Shown: positions 1-7,589 of the stretch, piece by piece
Layout: each line of letters opens with the position of its first letter
How positions within the stretch are numbered: the first letter of the stretch is position 1
Assembly (NCBI GenBank): GCA_900556465.1
Contig: USPK01000015.1
Coordinates: 1-30,322 of the forward strand
DNA: 30,322 bases
Direction of reading: 5' to 3'
Origin: an uncultured Prevotella sp.
GTDB lineage: Bacteria > Bacteroidota > Bacteroidia > Bacteroidales > Bacteroidaceae
The notes under the pieces: model-generated
What the model was told of the DNA's origin: nothing
Databases searched by the model: none
Seen by the model: only the letters and a program-made list of their open reading frames with translations
Program-made: the position numbers and the translations under genes

Positions 1-50
1 GCGACCTCCAGGTTATGAGCCTGGCGAGCTACCAACTGCTCCACTCCGCG
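1..50 (-). tRNA. initiator tRNA-fMet (CAT), 5' part only
   Basis: Read on the minus strand the sequence begins CGCGGAG as the 5' acceptor strand, followed by a GAGC/GCTC D-stem, a CCAGG/CCTGG anticodon stem and the loop CTCATAA, which gives anticodon CAT at 15-17. An unpaired C at position 1 and the CGCGGAG start are typical of bacterial initiator tRNAs, so fMet is preferred over elongator Met or Ile2. The T-arm and 3' acceptor strand lie outside the window, so the C1/A72 mismatch cannot be confirmed. A complete promoter lies just upstream. Confidence 0.9.
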
Positions 51-73
51 ATGTTGTTTCTTGATTTCGAGTG

Positions 74-105
74 CAAAAGTACAGTTTTTTAGTTTACGCG
101 CCAAA
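74..105 (-). promoter_or_regulatory. promoter of the tRNA-fMet gene
   Basis: On the minus strand there is TTTG at 105-102, a 20-nt spacer, and TACTTTTG at 81-74. This matches the Bacteroidota primary sigma factor consensus (TTTG, 19-21 nt, TAnnTTTG). The -7 box lies about 24 nt before the tRNA 5' end. Confidence 0.8.
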
Positions 106-408
106 TGTTTCCGGTACTTTTTTCTGAAAACTATATCTTTTTATACATGAATAAACAAAAACGGAGAGAAATGCCATGTATGCTTGTCATAATATCCTGG
201 AAGGGCACACTTCTGCGCTTTTTGTCGGGCGGGGGCTGTTGGCGTTTGTTCTACGCGAAGGGCGGGGAAGAACTGATTGGAGCCCGGGGTGGCCGTGGCC
301 GGGATTTCCGGAAATGGGGCATGCCGATACGAAGTTTTGCGGCCGGGGCTGCGCGACTGTGGGCCCGGTGCCCCGGTGCAGGCCCGGTCGCAGCCGGACG
401 GGGAAGCC

Positions 409-471
409 GGTTACGGGGCTAAGGCCAGAAAAAACGGGGCTAAGGCTCGTTTTTCCTAGCCTTAGCCCCGT
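409..471. repeat. three 21-nt quasi-palindromic tandem repeats
   Basis: Three adjacent 21-nt units lie at 409-429, 430-450 and 451-471. The core is GGCCTTAGCCCCGT or its complement, and the third unit is inverted relative to the first two. Because the core is nearly palindromic, both strands read as similar Thr-Gly-Leu-x-Pro heptapeptides in some frames, which I take as a by-product and not as coding. Related units occur at 19076-19159. Confidence 0.7.
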
Positions 472-472
472 T
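433..472. repeat. 15-bp perfect inverted repeat (hairpin) within the 21-nt repeats
   Basis: Bases 433-447 are the exact reverse complement of 458-472, with a 10-nt loop containing five T. Transcribed from either strand this gives a strong hairpin, but no T run of the usual kind follows, so it is not a classical terminator. It may slow or end transcription entering from the DUF3737 gene. Confidence 0.6.
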
Positions 473-655
473 CGTCGCGCGATAAGCCGTCGCTGCGCTG
501 TGCGCGTCGCGGCGTCGCGTTTCCGTGGTCTGCGGGGACGGAGGGAAAGGCGGCGCGGGACTGTCTCCCCAATGTCCGGGACGGGCCGTATGGCCGCTGC
601 GTCCGCCGGCTGGGGGCGAAACCTTTCGTCCGGTTCCTTCCCGTCCTGCAAGCCA

Positions 656-1513
656 TCAGTTCCCGGCCCCGCTGCGCTCCTCGATGACGCAGTCAGCCGG
701 CGCCTTGATGTTCCCGTCGAGTGTGACGGAGCCGATATGGTCCGCCACGATGCGGCCGGAGGTCGGGTTCTTGATGTTCGTGATGATGCCCCGGATGTCG
801 GCTTGCAGCGTGCTGTATTCAAAGGCGCGGTCGCAGGCCGCGTCGAAGGTGCAGTTCTCCAGGACGAGATTGTTCGCGTAGCAAAGCGGCTGTTCGCCCG
901 AGATGTGGCAGTTGACGAGGCGCAGGTTTCTGGAGTGCCAGCCCAGGTATTCGCCGTCCAGTTCAGAGTCGTAGATGGTGACGTTCTCTACTTCCCAGAA
1001 GGCGTCCTTCGTTGTGATCTTCGCATGATGTATCTCGGCGTTTTTCACGTATTGGAACACGTATTTGCTGTCGCTCTCGAGCCCGTCCACATAAATATTG
1101 CGGCTGAACATGAACGGGTAGGTGCCGTCGTGCAGCTTGAGGTTCTTGATGCGGAGGTCGGCGCAGCGCCAGAAAATCTCGTCCGCGTCGTTTATCTGTA
1201 CGTTTTCCATCTCAATGTCATACATCTCGCGGAACATCTTGGGCGCGTCGATGATGGTGTCGCTCATCTTCAGGTGGTCGGAATACCACAGGGCGGAGCG
1301 TCCCCCGACGGCAAAGTAACAGTCCTTGATGGTGAAGCCATGAACATGCCAGAAGGGATAATTTCCCTCGAAGCGGCAGTTGGTCGCTACGATGTTGCTG
1401 CACTCCTTAATGGCCGACTCGCTGGCAAGAATTGTCACGCCGTTGAGATGAAGGTCGTGCGAGGCGAAAAGCGGCCGTTCGCCGCCAAATTCTTTGTCTT
1501 TAATCAGTTGCAT
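656..1513 (-). CDS. DUF3737 family protein, probable beta-helix fold
   Basis: The 285-residue protein matches the DUF3737 family by overall sequence, starting near its N-terminus with KDKEFGGERPLF. It consists of short repeating strands with regularly spaced Asn, Ile, Val and Cys (such as LRLVNCHISG, LVLENCTFD and FTIKDCYF), which is the pattern of a parallel beta-helix like those of pectate-lyase-type folds. No signal peptide is seen, so it is probably cytoplasmic. Its substrate and function are unknown. The ATG at 1513 is chosen because the -7 box sits at 1547-1554. A longer frame would start at a TTG inside that box and could not be translated from this promoter. It stands alone, with mltG upstream behind a probable terminator. 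Confidence 0.85.
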   Translation of the reverse strand: MQLIKDKEFGGERPLFASHDLHLNGVTILASESAIKECSNIVATNCRFEGNYPFWHVHGFTIKDCYFAVGGRSALWYSDHLKMSDTIIDAPKMFREMYDIEMENVQINDADEIFWRCADLRIKNLKLHDGTYPFMFSRNIYVDGLESDSKYVFQYVKNAEIHHAKITTKDAFWEVENVTIYDSELDGEYLGWHSRNLRLVNCHISGEQPLCYANNLVLENCTFDAACDRAFEYSTLQADIRGIITNIKNPTSGRIVADHIGSVTLDGNIKAPADCVIEERSGAGN

Positions 1514-1546
1514 ATATTCGTAGTTAAGTTTCTTCCTTACCGGATG

Positions 1547-1554
1547 CAAAGTTA
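1547..1554 (-). promoter_or_regulatory. -7 box for the DUF3737 gene
   Basis: TAACTTTG on the minus strand matches TAnnTTTG. It lies 33 nt before the ATG at 1513. I see no clear TTTG at the expected -33 position. Confidence 0.6.
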
Positions 1555-1666
1555 CATACTTCGGCGCAGTCCCGTTTTATGCGGACTACGGACGGAATGA
1601 CCACTATTACGGATTTTGCCGCATTCCGGCGGGCGGGGGCGGCGTCGGGGAGCGGCCCTGACGAGC

Positions 1667-1706
1667 AAAACGGTTATCCCGGAACCGATAGATTCAGGGA
1701 TAACCG
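1667..1706 (-). terminator. probable terminator after mltG
   Basis: CGGTTATCCC at 1671-1680 pairs perfectly with 1697-1706. After a single mismatch, GAA/TTC (1682-1684 with 1693-1695) extends the stem over an 8-nt loop. On the minus strand the stem is followed by four T. It lies about 70 nt beyond the mltG stop codon. Confidence 0.55.
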
Positions 1707-1775
1707 TGAGGGGCAGGCTGCAGTTGGGCACCGCAGCCCGACGGTGCTGGAGCAAGATGGCGGGGCAGGGGCGCT

Positions 1776-2801
1776 TTACCGGATGCCGCGGCGGTTGAGC
1801 GCCTCTGCGTAGCGCCTGGCGTTGCGCATGTGTTCCTCGTAGGTGGCCGCAAAGCGGTGTGTACCCGAGAAGTCTTCCTTGGCGCACATGTAGAGGTAGT
1901 CGTGGTGCGCGTAGTGGAGAACGGCGTCGATGCTGGAGAGGGCCGGGATGGCGATGGGGCCGGGGGGCAGCCCTTCGTAGCGGTACGTGTTGTACGGGCT
2001 GTCCACGGTGAGGTGCTCGTGCAGGATGCGGCGCAGGTCGAAGCGGCGGAGGGCGAACTTCACGGTCGGGTCGGCCTGGAGCTTCATGCCCTCGCGCAGG
2101 CGGTTGAGGTACATGCCCGCGATGAGGGGCTTTTCCTCGTTGTTGGCTGTCTCCTGGTCCACGATGGAGGCCAGCGTGATGACCTCAAAGGGCGTGAGGC
2201 CCGCGGCTTCGGCCGCTTGCAGCCGTTCCTGGGTCCAGAAGGCCTTGCTCTCGCGCTCCATGCGTCGGGTGAGCTGGGCCGGCGTCACGTTCCAGAACAC
2301 TTCGTACGTGTTGGGCAGGAAGAGGCAGGCGAGCGTAGCCGTGTCGCATCCGAACTGGCTGCAGAAGGCAGAGTCGGCAAAGTTGGCGGCCCACTCCGCC
2401 GAGTCCGCCTCAAGCTGGCGGCCCAGGCGGGCGGCGAGGTCGTTCATGGTGCGCACGTTGGGTATGGTCAGCCGCACGGGGGCTTGCCGGCCGTTGCGGA
2501 GGTCGCGCACCAGTTGCAGAGCGCTCTTTCCCGGCGCCACTTCGTAGCGGCCCGGCCGGACGTTGTGGGCGTAGTGCAGCAGCGCGGCCGATGCGCGTGC
2601 CGTCCAGAACTGCAGGGGACGGCCGTAGGGCCGGGCTTTCTGGAAAACGGAGTCGACATTGTCGTCCTGGTCTATATATATATAGGTGTGGGTCGGGCTG
2701 GAAGAGAAGTGTCCCAGCAGCCCCCAACAGGCGGCGCCCAGCAGCAGCGCGACGCAGACGGTTCCGGCAATGACGATTTTTCCGGTTTTTGATTTTTTCA
2801 T
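1776..2801 (-). CDS. mltG: endolytic murein transglycosylase MltG (YceG-like)
   Basis: MltG cuts nascent peptidoglycan glycan strands in the inner membrane and so sets strand length. The 341-residue protein has a short cytoplasmic N-terminus (MKKSKTGK), one membrane segment at about residues 9-30, and then the periplasmic YceG domain. Family motifs are intact: ASIVDQET with the catalytic Glu at residue 217 (aligned with E218 of the E. coli enzyme), the LQADPTVKFA block, and DSPYNTYRYEGLPPGPIAIP near the C-terminus. The ATG at 2801 is chosen because the next upstream start is a TTG inside the -7 box at 2829-2836. It diverges from lutA. A second glycan enzyme, the transglycosylase mtgA, lies at the other end of the window. 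Confidence 0.95.
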   Translation of the reverse strand: MKKSKTGKIVIAGTVCVALLLGAACWGLLGHFSSSPTHTYIYIDQDDNVDSVFQKARPYGRPLQFWTARASAALLHYAHNVRPGRYEVAPGKSALQLVRDLRNGRQAPVRLTIPNVRTMNDLAARLGRQLEADSAEWAANFADSAFCSQFGCDTATLACLFLPNTYEVFWNVTPAQLTRRMERESKAFWTQERLQAAEAAGLTPFEVITLASIVDQETANNEEKPLIAGMYLNRLREGMKLQADPTVKFALRRFDLRRILHEHLTVDSPYNTYRYEGLPPGPIAIPALSSIDAVLHYAHHDYLYMCAKEDFSGTHRFAATYEEHMRNARRYAEALNRRGIR

Positions 2802-2828
2802 CGTGTGAGTTTGTTCCGTTATTAGGGA

Positions 2829-2836
2829 CAAAAGTA
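2829..2836 (-). promoter_or_regulatory. -7 box for mltG
   Basis: TACTTTTG on the minus strand, 27 nt before the ATG at 2801. No clear -33 TTTG is visible. It is part of the mltG/lutA divergent intergenic region. Confidence 0.6.
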
Positions 2837-3008
2837 CGAATTAATCTGCGCCGCGCCGTTCCCCCTAAAGCTATTTTCCGAAAAAATCCGTTCTGTTGAC
2901 GTTCTTTAGAAAAGTGCGGTTTGCAATCTTGGCCCATAGCTGCCGGGACCGGCGGGACAGCGGGCAGGACAGGCGTGTGGCGACGTGCGATAGTACGGAG
3001 AAATTTTG

Positions 3009-3016
3009 TAACTTTG
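3009..3016 (+). promoter_or_regulatory. -7 box for the lutABC operon
   Basis: TAACTTTG lies 43 nt before the lutA ATG. No TTTG is found at the -33 spacing, which is common for promoters that need an activator. I could not identify an operator. Confidence 0.6.
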
Positions 3017-3059
3017 CAGGAAGATTTACCGCCAGAACGAGATTATTGGATATAACGAT

Positions 3060-3806
3060 ATGAAACTGGGCTTATTTGTTCCGTGCTACGTCAATGCCAT
3101 CTTTCCGCAGGTAGGCGTAGCCTCTTATAAACTCCTGACATACTTTGGGCTGGACGTGGTTTGTCCCGAGCAGCAGACCTGTTGCGGGCAACCGATGGCC
3201 AATGCCGGATTTGAAAGCGAGGCCGTCCGCGCGGCGCAGCATTTTGAGACGCTTTTTGCCGGCTGCGACTACGTGGTCGGTCCGTCGGCCAGCTGCGTCG
3301 CTTTCATACGCGGGCACTACGGCCAGCTGCTGTCGGGGCACGACGCGGACCATCCGTGCGAGGCCGAGGGCCGGGTGTATGACATTTGCGAATTTATCCA
3401 CGACGTGGTTCGCCCGAAGTCGTTGCCTTCGAGCTTCCCCCACAAGGTGAGCCTCCAGAACAGTTGCCACGGGGTACGCCTGCTCCACCTGTCGGCCCCC
3501 AGTGAACTGAACGTGCCTTACTACAACAAACTGCGCGACCTGTTGGCGCTGGTGAAGGACTGCGAGGTCGTGGAGCCGGAACGCCGCGACGAGTGCTGCG
3601 GGTTCGGAGGCATGTTTTCCGTGGAAGAGCACGCCGTGTCGGGGCGTATGGGGCACGACAAGGTGCACCGCCACCTGGCCACGGGAGCAGAGTATATCAC
3701 CGGGGCAGACAGTTCCTGCCTGATGCACCAGAACGGCATCATTGAACGGGAACAATTGCCGATAAAGACGATCCATATCGTAGAAATTTTAGCAGCAGGA
3801 TTATGA
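3060..3806 (+). CDS. lutA: LutA-type (Fe-S)-binding subunit of L-lactate oxidation complex
   Basis: LutA, LutB and LutC together form a cytochrome-independent L-lactate dehydrogenase that makes pyruvate. This 248-residue subunit has two copies of the cysteine-rich CCG domain. The first has Cys9 and the CCG at residues 41-43 (QQTCCGQP). The second has NSCHG and the CCG at 179-181 (DECCGFGG). These bind an iron-sulfur cofactor as in the heterodisulfide reductase HdrB family. Length and motif order fit LutA/YkgE. The stop overlaps the lutB start by four bases (ATGA), which indicates translational coupling. Confidence 0.93.
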   Translation: MKLGLFVPCYVNAIFPQVGVASYKLLTYFGLDVVCPEQQTCCGQPMANAGFESEAVRAAQHFETLFAGCDYVVGPSASCVAFIRGHYGQLLSGHDADHPCEAEGRVYDICEFIHDVVRPKSLPSSFPHKVSLQNSCHGVRLLHLSAPSELNVPYYNKLRDLLALVKDCEVVEPERRDECCGFGGMFSVEEHAVSGRMGHDKVHRHLATGAEYITGADSSCLMHQNGIIEREQLPIKTIHIVEILAAGL

Positions 3807-5215
3807 GTACCAAGCATTCGATTGCCGCAGAGCAATTCTTGAAAGGCGAACGCGCCCCCTGGCACGACGAGACGTTGTGGATGGTCCGTGCGAAGCGCGA
3901 CACCATGAGCCGCTCGTTGCCGGAATGGGAAGACCTCCGCAATGCTGCCGCGGCCCTGAAGGATTACAGCAACAGCCACCTGGCCGACTTGCTCGAAGAG
4001 TTTGAACGCAACGCGACGGCCGCCGGAGTACAGGTGCACTGGGCCTGTGACGCGAAGGAGTTTTGCGAAACGGTGGCCTCCATCCTGGACGAGCATGGCG
4101 TGAAGCACCTCGTGAAGAGCAAGTCCATGCTGGCGGAAGAGTGTGAGCTGAATCAGTATCTTGAAGCACACGGCATAGAGGTGGCGGAGACGGATCTGGG
4201 GGAAAGAATCCTGCAATTGCTTCACGAGAAACCCAGCCACATCGTGCTGCCCGCCATCCACCTGCGTAAGGAGGAAATCGGCGACCTGTTCCGCCGTGAA
4301 GGCATGAGTGTGGAACCCGGGAATAACGACCAGACCTATCTGACCCATGCGGCGCGGCACGACTGGCGCCACAAGTTCCTCGAGGCCGGCGCGGCCATGA
4401 CGGGATGTAATTTTGCCGTGGCGGAAACGGGGGAGTGCGTGGTCTGCACGAACGAGGGGAACGCCGAGATGGGCACCTCGCAGCCCAAACTGCAGATTAC
4501 CGCGTTCGGACTGGAAAAGATAGTCCCCGACCGCCGTTCGCTCGGCGTGTTTACCCGATTGCTGGCCCGCTCCGCCACCGGGCAGCCCGTGACGACCTAT
4601 ACGGCGCACTATCGCAAGCCCCGTCCCGGCGGCGAGATGCACTTTATCATTGTGGACAATGGCCGGACCGACATTCTGGCCAACACGGAGCATGTGAAGA
4701 TGCTGAATTGCTTGCGTTGCGGCGCCTGTATGAATACTTGCCCGGTCTATCGCCGCAGCGGGGGATACAGTTACACGTATTTTATTCCCGGTCCGGTGGG
4801 GATTAACCTGGGAATGCTGAAAGACCCCGTCCGTTACAGCGACAACGTGTCGGCCTGCTCGTTGTGTCATTCGTGTCAGAACGTGTGCCCGGCCAAGGTG
4901 GACCTGGCCGACCAGATATACCGTTGGCGCCAGGTGCTGGACAGTTATGGCGTGGCCAATAAGGCGAAGAAGCGCATTTCGGAGGCCATGGATTTTGTCA
5001 TAGAACGCCCCCGCCTGTTTGGTGCGGCGCTCCACGGGGCCCATTGGGTGAACGTCTTGCCCCATTGGCTGGTCTACAATCGGTTGAATGACTGGGGGAA
5101 AGAGCATGAGATGATGCACTTCCCCAAGGAGAGCTTCAGCGAGATGTGGAAGAAAAAGGAAGTAAAGCCGGCCCGGTTTACGGAAAAAAGCAGAGAACAG
5201 CATGACGAACAGTAG
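3803..5215 (+). CDS. lutB: LutB-type Fe-S subunit of L-lactate oxidation complex
   Basis: This 470-residue protein has an N-terminal LUD domain over roughly residues 60-290, then a ferredoxin-like region with two CxxCxxCxxxCP clusters. The first is CLRCGACMNTCP near residue 303 and the second is CSLCHSCQNVCP near residue 352. Each should bind a 4Fe-4S cluster and pass electrons out of the lactate-oxidising complex. The length is as expected for LutB/YkgF. It overlaps lutA by 4 nt and lutC by 14 nt, so the three products are almost certainly made in step. Confidence 0.94.
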   Translation: MSTKHSIAAEQFLKGERAPWHDETLWMVRAKRDTMSRSLPEWEDLRNAAAALKDYSNSHLADLLEEFERNATAAGVQVHWACDAKEFCETVASILDEHGVKHLVKSKSMLAEECELNQYLEAHGIEVAETDLGERILQLLHEKPSHIVLPAIHLRKEEIGDLFRREGMSVEPGNNDQTYLTHAARHDWRHKFLEAGAAMTGCNFAVAETGECVVCTNEGNAEMGTSQPKLQITAFGLEKIVPDRRSLGVFTRLLARSATGQPVTTYTAHYRKPRPGGEMHFIIVDNGRTDILANTEHVKMLNCLRCGACMNTCPVYRRSGGYSYTYFIPGPVGINLGMLKDPVRYSDNVSACSLCHSCQNVCPAKVDLADQIYRWRQVLDSYGVANKAKKRISEAMDFVIERPRLFGAALHGAHWVNVLPHWLVYNRLNDWGKEHEMMHFPKESFSEMWKKKEVKPARFTEKSREQHDEQ

Positions 5216-5819
5216 AGAAACGATTTTGAAGAAAATCCGGAACAATACGCAGCAGGTGTACGAACGTCCGGATTTGTCGGCGCTGGAGGCGGAAGCCATC
5301 CGTTATGCGGACAAGGTGGCGCAGTTTCAGCAGGTAATGAAGCAGATGGGCGGGCGTGCCGTTGTGGTGGAGCCCGGCGACGACCTGAACGAACTGATTC
5401 GCCGCCAGTATCCCGACGCCAAGCGTATCGCGTCGACCATAGAGCTGGTGTCGGTGAACGGCGCCGCGCAGAAAATCACTTGCCAGACGTTCCATCCGGA
5501 CAGCGTAGCCCAGTCGCGCGACTTGGACGGAACGGACCTCGCCATCATAGGTGGCGTGTGCGGCGTGTGCGAGAACGGCGCGGTGTGGATTTGTCAGGAA
5601 GTCGAGCAGCGGGCGGTCTATTTCATCGCCGAAGCGCTGGCCATCGTGCTGGACCGTCGTCATCTGGTGAACAATATGCACGAGGCTTACCGGCATATTG
5701 ATACGGGGAAATACGGTTTCGGCGTGTTTATATCCGGACCGTCGAAAACGGCCGACATCGAGCAGGCCCTGGTGTTCGGCGCACACGGCGCGGCCGACGT
5801 GACTGTCTTCCTGGTTTGA
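5202..5819 (+). CDS. lutC: LutC-type LUD domain protein
   Basis: This 205-residue protein is the third member of the LutABC set. The LUD-domain signature is clear near the C-terminus: GVFISGPSKTADIEQALVFG followed by GAHGAADVTVFLV. The GGVCGVCENGAVW stretch in the middle also fits the family. No membrane segment or signal peptide is present, so the complex is cytoplasmic. The start overlaps the end of lutB, and the operon ends at the strong hairpin just downstream. Confidence 0.92.
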   Translation: MTNSRETILKKIRNNTQQVYERPDLSALEAEAIRYADKVAQFQQVMKQMGGRAVVVEPGDDLNELIRRQYPDAKRIASTIELVSVNGAAQKITCQTFHPDSVAQSRDLDGTDLAIIGGVCGVCENGAVWICQEVEQRAVYFIAEALAIVLDRRHLVNNMHEAYRHIDTGKYGFGVFISGPSKTADIEQALVFGAHGAADVTVFLV

Positions 5820-5845
5820 CCACCGGGAATACGACGGAGCATCTG

Positions 5846-5899
5846 AAACGGTTGCGCGCCGCGCTTAGGTCATTTCCTAAGTGCGGCGCGCAACCGTTT
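5846..5899. terminator. bidirectional terminator between lutC and rnz
   Basis: Bases 5846-5869 pair with 5876-5899 over 24 positions, with a single G-T type mismatch and a 6-nt loop. The stem core is very GC-rich and is flanked by A on the left and T on the right (GTTTTG on the plus strand). The position between two convergent genes fits termination in both directions. Confidence 0.88.
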
Positions 5900-5912
5900 T
5901 GTTCGGGAACGC

Positions 5913-6830
5913 TCAGCCGATGGGAATGCAAAGCCCCTCGTTGGCGACAATGGTCTCGGGAAAGACGGCCCTGGCTTCAGCGAGCAGGTCGGATTCGTCG
6001 TCGAAACGTGCGGAGAAGTGGCCGATGACCAGTTTCTTGACGTGGGCGTCGCGGGCCATGGTGGCCGCCTGTTCTGCGGTGGAGTGAAAGGTTTCTGTAG
6101 CCCGGGCGCTCTCGGCACGGCTGAAAGTGGCTTCGTGGAAGAGGAGGTCGACCCCTTCCAACAGGGGAACGTTTTCCGGGAGGTAGGCGGTGTCGGAACA
6201 ATAGGCGTAGCTGCGGGGCGGAGCCGCCGGGCTGACCAACCACTCGTGGGGGATGACGCGCCCGTCCGGCGTGGTCCAGCCGGCCCCCTCCTTGATGGAG
6301 TTGAAGGCGTAGACGGGAATCTCGTAGTAATCGGTGACGTCGCGGCGGATGTGGGGAAGCGACTGACGCTCACGGAAGAGAAAACCGCAGCAGGGCAGGC
6401 GGTGGCGCAGCGGAATGGTGCTGACGGTTAAAGTCTTGTCTTCGTAGATGGTCTCGCTTCTCGTCGTGTCGAAGGCCTGTATGATGACTTGAAAGCCGGC
6501 TCCCTTGCAGTAGAATTTTAACCACGGTCTGAGCAGGCCCTCTAATTCGCCAGGGGCGTGGATAACGAGATCGCCGGTGCGGCCTAAGAGCGAGAAGGTG
6601 GAAATGAGGCCCATCAGTCCGAAGCAATGGTCGCCATGCAGATGGGATATGAAAATGTGGTGCAGCTTAGAGAAACTGAGACGTTGGTGGCGCATCTGCA
6701 GCTGGCTGCCTTCGCCGCAGTCTACCATGAAGAGCTTGTCTCCGCGCAGCACTATCTGCGAAGTGGGGTGATGCCTGAGTGTGGGGAGGGCACTACCGCA
6801 TCCTAATATGTGCAATTCAAATCGTTCCAT
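5913..6830 (-). CDS. rnz: ribonuclease Z
   Basis: RNase Z removes the 3' trailer of tRNA precursors that lack an encoded CCA. The 305-residue protein has the metallo-beta-lactamase zinc motif HLHGDH at residues 63-68, the early GCGSALPT block, a CGEGSQLQ block, FHEATFS, and the late histidine in IGHFSARF. Length matches the short bacterial form. The -7 box ends only 8 nt before the ATG, so the transcript is nearly leaderless. The preceding co-directional flavodoxin-like gene ends about 80 nt upstream, so the complete promoter suggests separate transcription. Confidence 0.96.
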   Translation of the reverse strand: MERFELHILGCGSALPTLRHHPTSQIVLRGDKLFMVDCGEGSQLQMRHQRLSFSKLHHIFISHLHGDHCFGLMGLISTFSLLGRTGDLVIHAPGELEGLLRPWLKFYCKGAGFQVIIQAFDTTRSETIYEDKTLTVSTIPLRHRLPCCGFLFRERQSLPHIRRDVTDYYEIPVYAFNSIKEGAGWTTPDGRVIPHEWLVSPAAPPRSYAYCSDTAYLPENVPLLEGVDLLFHEATFSRAESARATETFHSTAEQAATMARDAHVKKLVIGHFSARFDDESDLLAEARAVFPETIVANEGLCIPIG

Positions 6831-6837
6831 CGTCCTG

Positions 6838-6869
6838 CAAATTTAGTGTAAGGCGGACTAAGGGCCAAA
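6838..6869 (-). promoter_or_regulatory. complete promoter of rnz with almost no leader
   Basis: Minus strand: TTTG at 6869-6866, a 20-nt spacer, and TAAATTTG at 6845-6838. The start codon is at 6830, so a transcript starting a few bases after the box would carry at most a handful of leader bases. The -33 box overlaps the hairpin at 6860-6881. Confidence 0.75.
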
Positions 6870-6881
6870 CCGGCGGCCCTT
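6860..6881. repeat. inverted repeat overlapping the rnz promoter
   Basis: AAGGGCC at 6860-6866 pairs with GGCCCTT at 6875-6881 across an 8-nt loop. On the plus strand it is followed by a T run, but no plus-strand gene ends here. On the minus strand, where the flavodoxin-like gene ends at 6909, no T run follows the stem. It could weakly end ruvC-operon transcripts or antisense transcripts. Its role is unclear. Confidence 0.45.
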
Positions 6882-6908
6882 TTTCTGTACGATTTTTAAG
6901 ATTTATGG

Positions 6909-7559
6909 TTAGACCGGGACCATGGGGCCGGGCTCTTGTTCGGTTCCCGGTGCACGCTTTTGGAAATGCCGCTTTCCCGAGGTGAGGAAGCGGACGGCCC
7001 GGGCGGTGTAGCGCTCGAGTTCCTGGGGAGTGACTTGCGAGCGTGTCGTACCCGGGCGATAGCAGACGCGGATGGGGCGCAGGCCGGCCGAGCGAAGGAT
7101 GTGTCGCAAGGCGGATGCGGTGCCGCGGGCTTGGTGGGCAAGCAAGTGGAAGGGGGACGGGGCCGTGGAGGTTATGAGTAGCAGGGCGCGCTTGCCCTTT
7201 AAGCGGCCACGCGGCAGGCGGAACGGCGAACGCGGCGTTTCAATCAGGCCATATACCATACGGTCGAAGAGCGATTTGAGTGTTCCGGGCATGTTGCCCC
7301 AGTAGCACGGACTACCGATGAGAATGGCATCGGCTTCTGTGATATGATGAAGAACAACCGACGTATCGTCCGCAGGAAGCAGGCAGCGGTTCCGGGTGCG
7401 GCACTGCATACATCCGGTGCATGGGGCAAAGTGCAGTCGGGTTATGTCGAGCTTGACAACCCGGTGGCCCTTTCGGGAAAGTTCGCGGGAAATGGATTCC
7501 AGGTGGGTGGAAAGGGTGCCCTTCGGACGGGGACTGGCATTGAGAATCAGGATGTTCAT
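6909..7559 (-). CDS. flavodoxin-like NAD(P)H-dependent reductase with Cys cluster
   Basis: The 216-residue protein starts with the NADPH-dependent FMN reductase signature MNILILNASPRPKGTLSTHL, whose Ser and Thr residues bind the FMN phosphate. It also has the SPCYWGNMPGTLKSLFDRMV block around the flavin. Between them, PCTGCMQCRTRNRC has four cysteines, the arrangement seen in iron-sulfur flavoproteins, which may bind a 4Fe-4S cluster. The substrate cannot be told. The C-terminal 20 residues are basic and then Pro/Glu-rich and look family-variable. It starts 30 nt after the ruvC stop codon, so the two are probably co-transcribed. Confidence 0.85.
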   Translation of the reverse strand: MNILILNASPRPKGTLSTHLESISRELSRKGHRVVKLDITRLHFAPCTGCMQCRTRNRCLLPADDTSVVLHHITEADAILIGSPCYWGNMPGTLKSLFDRMVYGLIETPRSPFRLPRGRLKGKRALLLITSTAPSPFHLLAHQARGTASALRHILRSAGLRPIRVCYRPGTTRSQVTPQELERYTARAVRFLTSGKRHFQKRAPGTEQEPGPMVPV

Positions 7560-7589
7560 GAGCGAGAGGCCCAGCGTATGAGGCTGAAC

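Larger units (their letters stand above)
106..655. other. non-coding stretch of about 550 bp
   Basis: No conserved protein is recognisable in any frame. Open frames here are low-complexity and rich in Arg, Pro and Gly, as expected from GC-rich non-coding DNA. The stretch holds the 21-nt repeat block at 409-471 with its long inverted repeat. It separates the tRNA promoter from the 3' end of the DUF3737 gene. Confidence 0.6.

Noticed and set aside
433..472. Possible CRISPR-like or phage attachment structure
   Set aside because: Units are tandem with no unique spacers, no cas genes are present, and no integrase or duplicated tRNA end is found nearby.
176..1600. 474-codon plus-strand open frame
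   Set aside because: It runs antisense through the DUF3737 gene and the repeat region, has no recognisable family, and results from GC-rich codon bias on the other strand.
2671..2690. TATATATATATA tract, also found near 22260
   Set aside because: Both tracts are in frame inside conserved genes and encode Tyr-Ile-Tyr, so they are coding coincidences and not a regulatory repeat.
3521..5299. 592-codon minus-strand open frame
   Set aside because: It is antisense to lutA and lutB, whose iron-sulfur motifs are conserved and intact. The His/Val/Gly-rich translation is typical of antisense shadows.
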